64,000 bases of DNA from positions 1-64,000 of the forward strand of contig JAXLYX010000024.1 of the NCBI GenBank assembly GCA_046351215.1. Direction: 5' to 3'. This DNA comes from JAXLYX01 sp046351215 (lineage in GTDB: Bacteria > Myxococcota_A > Polyangia > Polyangiales > Houyiibacteriaceae). Of this stretch, positions 60,540 through 64,000 are shown piece by piece. Numbering within the stretch: the first letter of the stretch is position 1; every line of letters starts with the position of its first letter. Below the pieces are notes generated by a model. That model was not told where the DNA came from, made no database searches, and was given only the letters and a program-made list of their open reading frames with translations. Position numbers and translations under genes: made by a program.

Positions 60540-61862
60540 TCAGTAGCTCATCGGATTCACGAAGCGCACGGGGAACGTGACCGCGATCCGTGGGCTCTCC
60601 GGTGCGAGATCCGCCGGCAGGGCCGCGAAGCGCGCGCGCACGATCGCTTCGCGCGCGGCTCGGTCGAGGTCTTCGAAGCCGCTCGAGCGGAGGAGCCTCG
60701 GCGCGCCGACGAGGGTCCCGTCGCGCCGCAGCGTGACGCGGTAGACGACGTCTCCCTGATCGCGTGCGAGACGACGCGCGCGTGGATACTCGAGGTGCCG
60801 GTCGATCTCGCGGACCGCGTGGGTATGCCACGTGCGGTACCGCGCGGGATCGAGGGAGAGCGCCGGCTCGCTGCCCGGACCGGGAGACGACGGGGCGGCG
60901 CGGCCTCCCTCGATGCGCTGATGCCCCGAGCCGGGAGGGCCGGAGAGGCCGCTCCCTCCCTCGCCCGAGCCCGCGGAGCTCCCTTCACGAGGCGAGCTGT
61001 CGATCCACGCCCGCACGAGCGGGGCGGCGAGCGACTCCGAGTCGACGCGATCGCGGGGCCTCGGCTCCCGGACACGGGCCGGGACGCTCGCGACGCCCCG
61101 GTCCACCTCGGGGCGGCCGGTCGCCACGTCGGCCGCCCGCGTCGTGCCCCGCCCGTCCGAATCGACCGCGCCCGGGCCCTGGGAGGCCGCCGGGCGGCCG
61201 GTGGGCGAGGCGGCGGGCGGGAGCCGGCCCTCGGTAGGCAGGCCCTCCGTCTCCCTCCCATGGGCCGGGGAGCCCCCGGTCCGCGCCGAGGCTGCCAGCG
61301 CCGCCCCCGGGCTCCCGGCCGCGCCGGCGGGTCGAGTCGTGTCGGCACCACGCCGGGGCGCGCCGCTCGAGACCGGGCGTCGCTCGGGGCGCCGCCCCTC
61401 GCCGGAGGCGAGGAAGGCCTCGTGCGAGGGGTTCGGCGTCGAGCGCGTGTCCCAGCGCGAACCCCGCGCGCGATCGGTGTCGATGCGGGAGATCTGCGAG
61501 ACCAACGCGTTGCGCGCGCGGTCGACGAGGAGGACCGGGCTCGCGTCGCTGACGAGCAGCACGAATTCCGCCGCACCGATCCGTTCGCCCCCGCCGCCGG
61601 GCTTCTCGCCCTCGACGTTCTGGGTCGAGCGAGGGCCTCCAGGGGCCGTCGGGGGTCGGGCGGAGGCGGGCAGGGCCGTCGGCGCCATCTCCGACGCCGG
61701 GGCCGTCGGGGAGGCCGGCCACGGCTCCACGCCCACGAGCTCGACGAAGCGGAGCGGGGGCCGGGTCGAGGCGCGCGCCGGACGCACGCCTCCGATCACG
61801 CCCGCGTGGACCGCCAGCGAGACGAGGGTCGTGAGGACGAGCAGGCGCCCCTCGCGGCTCAT
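60540..61862 (-). CDS. TonB-family energy transducer-like protein
   Basis: A 440-residue protein: N-terminal membrane helix (residues about 6-26), a long Pro/Ala/Gly/Ser-rich periplasmic linker (about 30-335), and a C-terminal TonB-like domain (about 350-440) with YPRARRLARDQGDVVYRVTLRRDGTLVGAPRLLRSSGFEDLDRAAREAI, the typical YPxxA...G and V-x-F-x-I pattern. It would couple the inner-membrane proton gradient to outer-membrane receptors, or act as a general envelope adaptor. The linker is repetitive without clear units. It is 49 bases upstream (same strand) of the Lgt paralogue. Confidence 0.87.
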   Translation of the reverse strand: MSREGRLLVLTTLVSLAVHAGVIGGVRPARASTRPPLRFVELVGVEPWPASPTAPASEMAPTALPASARPPTAPGGPRSTQNVEGEKPGGGGERIGAAEFVLLVSDASPVLLVDRARNALVSQISRIDTDRARGSRWDTRSTPNPSHEAFLASGEGRRPERRPVSSGAPRRGADTTRPAGAAGSPGAALAASARTGGSPAHGRETEGLPTEGRLPPAASPTGRPAASQGPGAVDSDGRGTTRAADVATGRPEVDRGVASVPARVREPRPRDRVDSESLAAPLVRAWIDSSPREGSSAGSGEGGSGLSGPPGSGHQRIEGGRAAPSSPGPGSEPALSLDPARYRTWHTHAVREIDRHLEYPRARRLARDQGDVVYRVTLRRDGTLVGAPRLLRSSGFEDLDRAAREAIVRARFAALPADLAPESPRIAVTFPVRFVNPMSY

Positions 61863-61877
61863 GCGCCCATCATGGCG

Positions 61878-61891
61878 CCGGCGGCCGCCGG
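61878..61891. promoter_or_regulatory. 14-bp perfect palindrome between TonB-like and Lgt-like genes
   Basis: CCGGCGGCCGCCGG, within the 49-base gap after the Lgt-like stop and before the TonB-like start (minus strand). Might be a terminator arm or an operator; composition alone could produce it. Confidence 0.3.
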
Positions 61892-61911
61892 GCGGTACGT
61901 CCCCACGGCCC

Positions 61912-62811
61912 TCAGCGAGCGCCGGCCGCGGCCGGCGTCGACTCCTTCGGAGGCCACTTCACCGCCTCGGGAAGCTCCTGGACGCCCTGGGCGAGGGCCC
62001 TCCGCAGCACCGCGAGGCCGAGCAGGAAGAAGACGATCGACGAGTAGTGCCCCGGCGTCAGGCCGAAGTACCGGACGTCGCCTCCCTCGGCGGCCTCCGC
62101 GCGGAGGAAGTCGAGCGCGAAGCGCACGGGTGCGTAGAGCACGAGCTCGAGGGCGAGGTAGAAGCCGCTCGGCCGCACCGTCTTCTTGAAGAAGAGGTAC
62201 GTGAAGAGACCGCAGACGGCCAGCGACCAGAGGACCTCGTAGAAGCCGAGATCGTGGCGCGGCAGGTAGGGCGGCTGGCCCACGTGGTACTGGTCCACGG
62301 CCAGGAAGAAGTCGGTGACGCGGCCTGGATGGTCGTGGACCACGAAGCAGCCGAGTCGGCCGAAGAGCCAGCCGAAGACCAGGCAGAACGCGCCGGCGTC
62401 CGCGATCCGGAGGATCGGGAGGTTCCTGCGTTTGTGCCAGATCCAGATGCCGAACGCGGCCCCGAAGAAGCCTCCGTACGAGGAGAGCCCCGTCCAGTGG
62501 ATCCGCATGTGGCCGGGCTGGGTGAAGAACGCGAGGATCTCCTGGGGATCGTAGAAGACCGTGTTGAGGATGTAGCCGCCGAGGAAGCCGAACCCGACCG
62601 CGTGGAGGCCGAAGTCGTTGAAGACCAGGGGCGAGAACCCGTTCCGCTTGGAGAATTCCTCCCCGATCCGGAAGCCCAGGAGCACGCCGGTCGCGACCAG
62701 CAGGCCGAAGGGCTGGATCGGGAGGCTGTGTCCGAAGAAGGGCGCCTCGAACGGGAGGGGGATGTGCCAGGCCTCGGCCTTGAACCACGGGATGAAGAGG
62801 AAGGTCGTCAC
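61912..62811 (-). CDS. Second divergent Lgt-like prolipoprotein diacylglyceryl transferase
   Basis: A 299-residue polytopic protein with Lgt architecture: SYGGFFGAAFGIW (111-123), GRLGCFVVHDHPG (151-163), LPRHDLGFYEVLW and PVRFALDFLR. It resembles the paralogue at 11816 more than the textbook enzyme: His before GG is Tyr, and the Asn/Glu of GRxGNFxNxE are absent. The GTG at 62811 is the start; no Shine-Dalgarno is clear and a TTG at 62880 is also in frame. It is the last gene before the divergent eno and probably transcribed with or before the TonB-like gene. Confidence 0.8.
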   Translation of the reverse strand: MTTFLFIPWFKAEAWHIPLPFEAPFFGHSLPIQPFGLLVATGVLLGFRIGEEFSKRNGFSPLVFNDFGLHAVGFGFLGGYILNTVFYDPQEILAFFTQPGHMRIHWTGLSSYGGFFGAAFGIWIWHKRRNLPILRIADAGAFCLVFGWLFGRLGCFVVHDHPGRVTDFFLAVDQYHVGQPPYLPRHDLGFYEVLWSLAVCGLFTYLFFKKTVRPSGFYLALELVLYAPVRFALDFLRAEAAEGGDVRYFGLTPGHYSSIVFFLLGLAVLRRALAQGVQELPEAVKWPPKESTPAAAGAR

Positions 62812-62880
62812 GGGGGCGGAGCCTAGCAGCGCGCCCGGGGAAAGCGCAGCCCACGTCTCGGGCTCGTCGCCCGGCGCCAA

Positions 62881-62909
62881 TTGACAGGGCGGCGTCGGGT
62901 GGGTACGTC
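62881..62909 (+). promoter_or_regulatory. Predicted eno promoter (near-consensus)
   Basis: TTGACA (62881-62886), a 17-base spacer, TACGTC (62904-62909), 33 bases before the ATG. The -35 is perfect and the spacing ideal. Confidence 0.72.
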
Positions 62910-62942
62910 TCGCCGGCCCTCTAGCTCGAAGGAACCATTTCG

Positions 62943-64000
62943 ATGACGGACATCATCGCTGTCTCGGCTCGCGAGATCCTCGATTCGCGCGGAAATCCCA
63001 CCGTCGAGGTCGACGTCACCCTGGCGAGCGGCGCGGTCGGCCGCGCGGCCGTCCCCTCGGGCGCCTCCACGGGCGAGCACGAGGCCCTCGAGCTCCGCGA
63101 CGGCGACAAGTCGCGCTACCTCGGCAAGGGCGTCACGAAGGCCGTCGCGAACGTGATCGACGAGCTCGAGCCCGTCGTCATCGGCATGGACGCCCTCGAT
63201 CAGGTCTCGGTCGACCGCGCGATGCTCGCGGCCGACGGAACCGAGGGCAAGTCGAAGATCGGCGCCAACGCCATCCTCGGCGTCTCGATGGCGGTCGCGC
63301 GCGCTGCGGCCGAGTCGATCGGCCTGCCGCTCTACCGCTACCTCGGCGGCGCGCAGGCCCGCGTGCTCCCGACCCCGCTGATGAACGTCATCAACGGCGG
63401 CGCCCACGCGGACAGCGGCCTCGAGATCCAGGAGTTCATGCTCGTGCCGGTCGGCCTCCCGACCTTCCGCGACGCGCTCCGCGCCGGCGCCGAGACCTTC
63501 CACAACCTGAAGAAGCTCCTCTCCGAGGCGGGTCACTCGACGGGCGTGGGCGACGAGGGCGGCTTCGCGCCCCACCTCTCGACCAACGAGGAGGCGCTGT
63601 CCTTCCTCGCGAAGGCCGTCGAGAAGGCCGGCTACAAGCTCGGCGAGGACATCGCCATCGCCCTCGATTGCGCGTCGAGCGAGTTCTACGACGAGGACAA
63701 GAAGCTCTACACCATCGACAAGAAGCAGGTCGACGCGGCCGGCCTCGTCGAGATCTACGCGAGCTACTGCTCGAAGTACCCGATCGTGAGCATCGAGGAC
63801 GGCTGCGACGAGAACGACTGGGCGGGCTGGAAGCTCCTCACGGATCGTCTCGGCGCGAAGGTCCAGCTCGTCGGCGACGATCTCTTCGTCACCAACACGC
63901 AGCGCGTGCAGATGGGCATCGACAAGGGCGTCGCGAACGCGATCCTGATCAAGGTGAACCAGATCGGCACCGTCACCGAGACGCTCGACACGATCCGCCT
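62943..64000 (+). CDS. eno: Enolase (5' part, cut by window end)
   Basis: Glycolytic phosphopyruvate hydratase. The first 352 residues are visible, with AREILDSRGNPTVEVDV, PSGASTGEHEALELRD, INGGAHADSGLEIQEFM, Glu/Asp metal ligands in ALDCASSEF and SIEDGCDENDW, VGDDLFVTN, and the catalytic Lys in ILIKVNQIGT. The reading frame continues past 64000, so the remaining 70-80 residues lie outside the window. The ATG at 62943 has GAAGGA about 9 bases upstream and a strong promoter at 62881. Confidence 0.97.
   Translation, partial: MTDIIAVSAREILDSRGNPTVEVDVTLASGAVGRAAVPSGASTGEHEALELRDGDKSRYLGKGVTKAVANVIDELEPVVIGMDALDQVSVDRAMLAADGTEGKSKIGANAILGVSMAVARAAAESIGLPLYRYLGGAQARVLPTPLMNVINGGAHADSGLEIQEFMLVPVGLPTFRDALRAGAETFHNLKKLLSEAGHSTGVGDEGGFAPHLSTNEEALSFLAKAVEKAGYKLGEDIAIALDCASSEFYDEDKKLYTIDKKQVDAAGLVEIYASYCSKYPIVSIEDGCDENDWAGWKLLTDRLGAKVQLVGDDLFVTNTQRVQMGIDKGVANAILIKVNQIGTVTETLDTIR

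Overview
The window is about 64 kb of very GC-rich bacterial chromosome, almost fully coding. It has no tRNA, rRNA, CRISPR array, insertion sequence or phage gene that I can see. Several features point to a myxobacterium (Myxococcota, probably the Polyangia side; the class is inference): an mglBA polarity operon very close to the Myxococcus proteins, a protein ending in a MYXO-CTERM-like sorting signal, three Hanks-type Ser/Thr kinases (two with N-terminal Cys motifs), an FHA-sigma54 activator, and many lipoproteins.

Layout. 0-6.7 kb: leuS, an Fe-S repair (RIC) protein, a GH113-like secreted hydrolase, a soluble kinase, a glutaredoxin and a TVP38-type membrane protein. 6.7-12.7 kb: nitronate monooxygenase, SDR and lipoprotein, the Cys-rich MYXO-CTERM protein, a diacylglycerol-kinase-like protein and a divergent Lgt paralogue. 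12.7-17.8 kb: mglBA, an SppA protease, then a lipoprotein and a second MglA-type GTPase with a long C-terminal extension. 18-26 kb: a receptor-like kinase, a DUF2752 protein, gcvT-gcvH-gcvPA without gcvPB, an FHA-sigma54 activator and a MEMO-family protein. 26-33 kb: GreA-like factor, thioredoxin, a saccharopine-dehydrogenase-like reductase, a TetR regulator with a palindromic operator, an odd zinc-ribbon membrane protein, an L,D-transpeptidase and small proteins. 33-36.5 kb: an AlkB-type hydroxylase, its ferredoxin/flavin reductase and a divergent AraC regulator. 36.5-43.9 kb: MocR/GNAT pair, a UPF0104-type membrane protein, the overlapping mutL-miaA-AcpH-like operon and a lipoprotein peroxiredoxin. 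44-55.6 kb: kinase plus outer-membrane protein, mutS2, a small protein/nucleotidyltransferase pair, an SppA fused to a beta-barrel-like domain, and a phosphodiesterase-type lipoprotein. 55.6-64 kb: a regulatory region, lipase plus foldase-like partner, alcohol dehydrogenase plus thioesterase, an unknown protein, a TonB-family protein, a second Lgt paralogue and the 5' part of eno.

How the parts relate. Many genes serve the envelope: lipoproteins, two S49 proteases, two Lgt-like proteins, an L,D-transpeptidase, TonB, kinases with extracytoplasmic parts and a secreted lipase. Lipid and hydrocarbon use is suggested by AlkB with its reductase, the lipase pair, the ADH/thioesterase pair, the SDR and a TetR regulator with a FadR-like box. 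Head-to-tail genes commonly overlap by ATGA or GTGA. Tail-to-tail genes often put both stop codons inside one GC-rich hairpin. Several genes have a sigma70-like -10 box only 6-10 bases before the start codon, which suggests leaderless mRNAs. All functions are read from sequence motifs recognised by eye; no database search was run.
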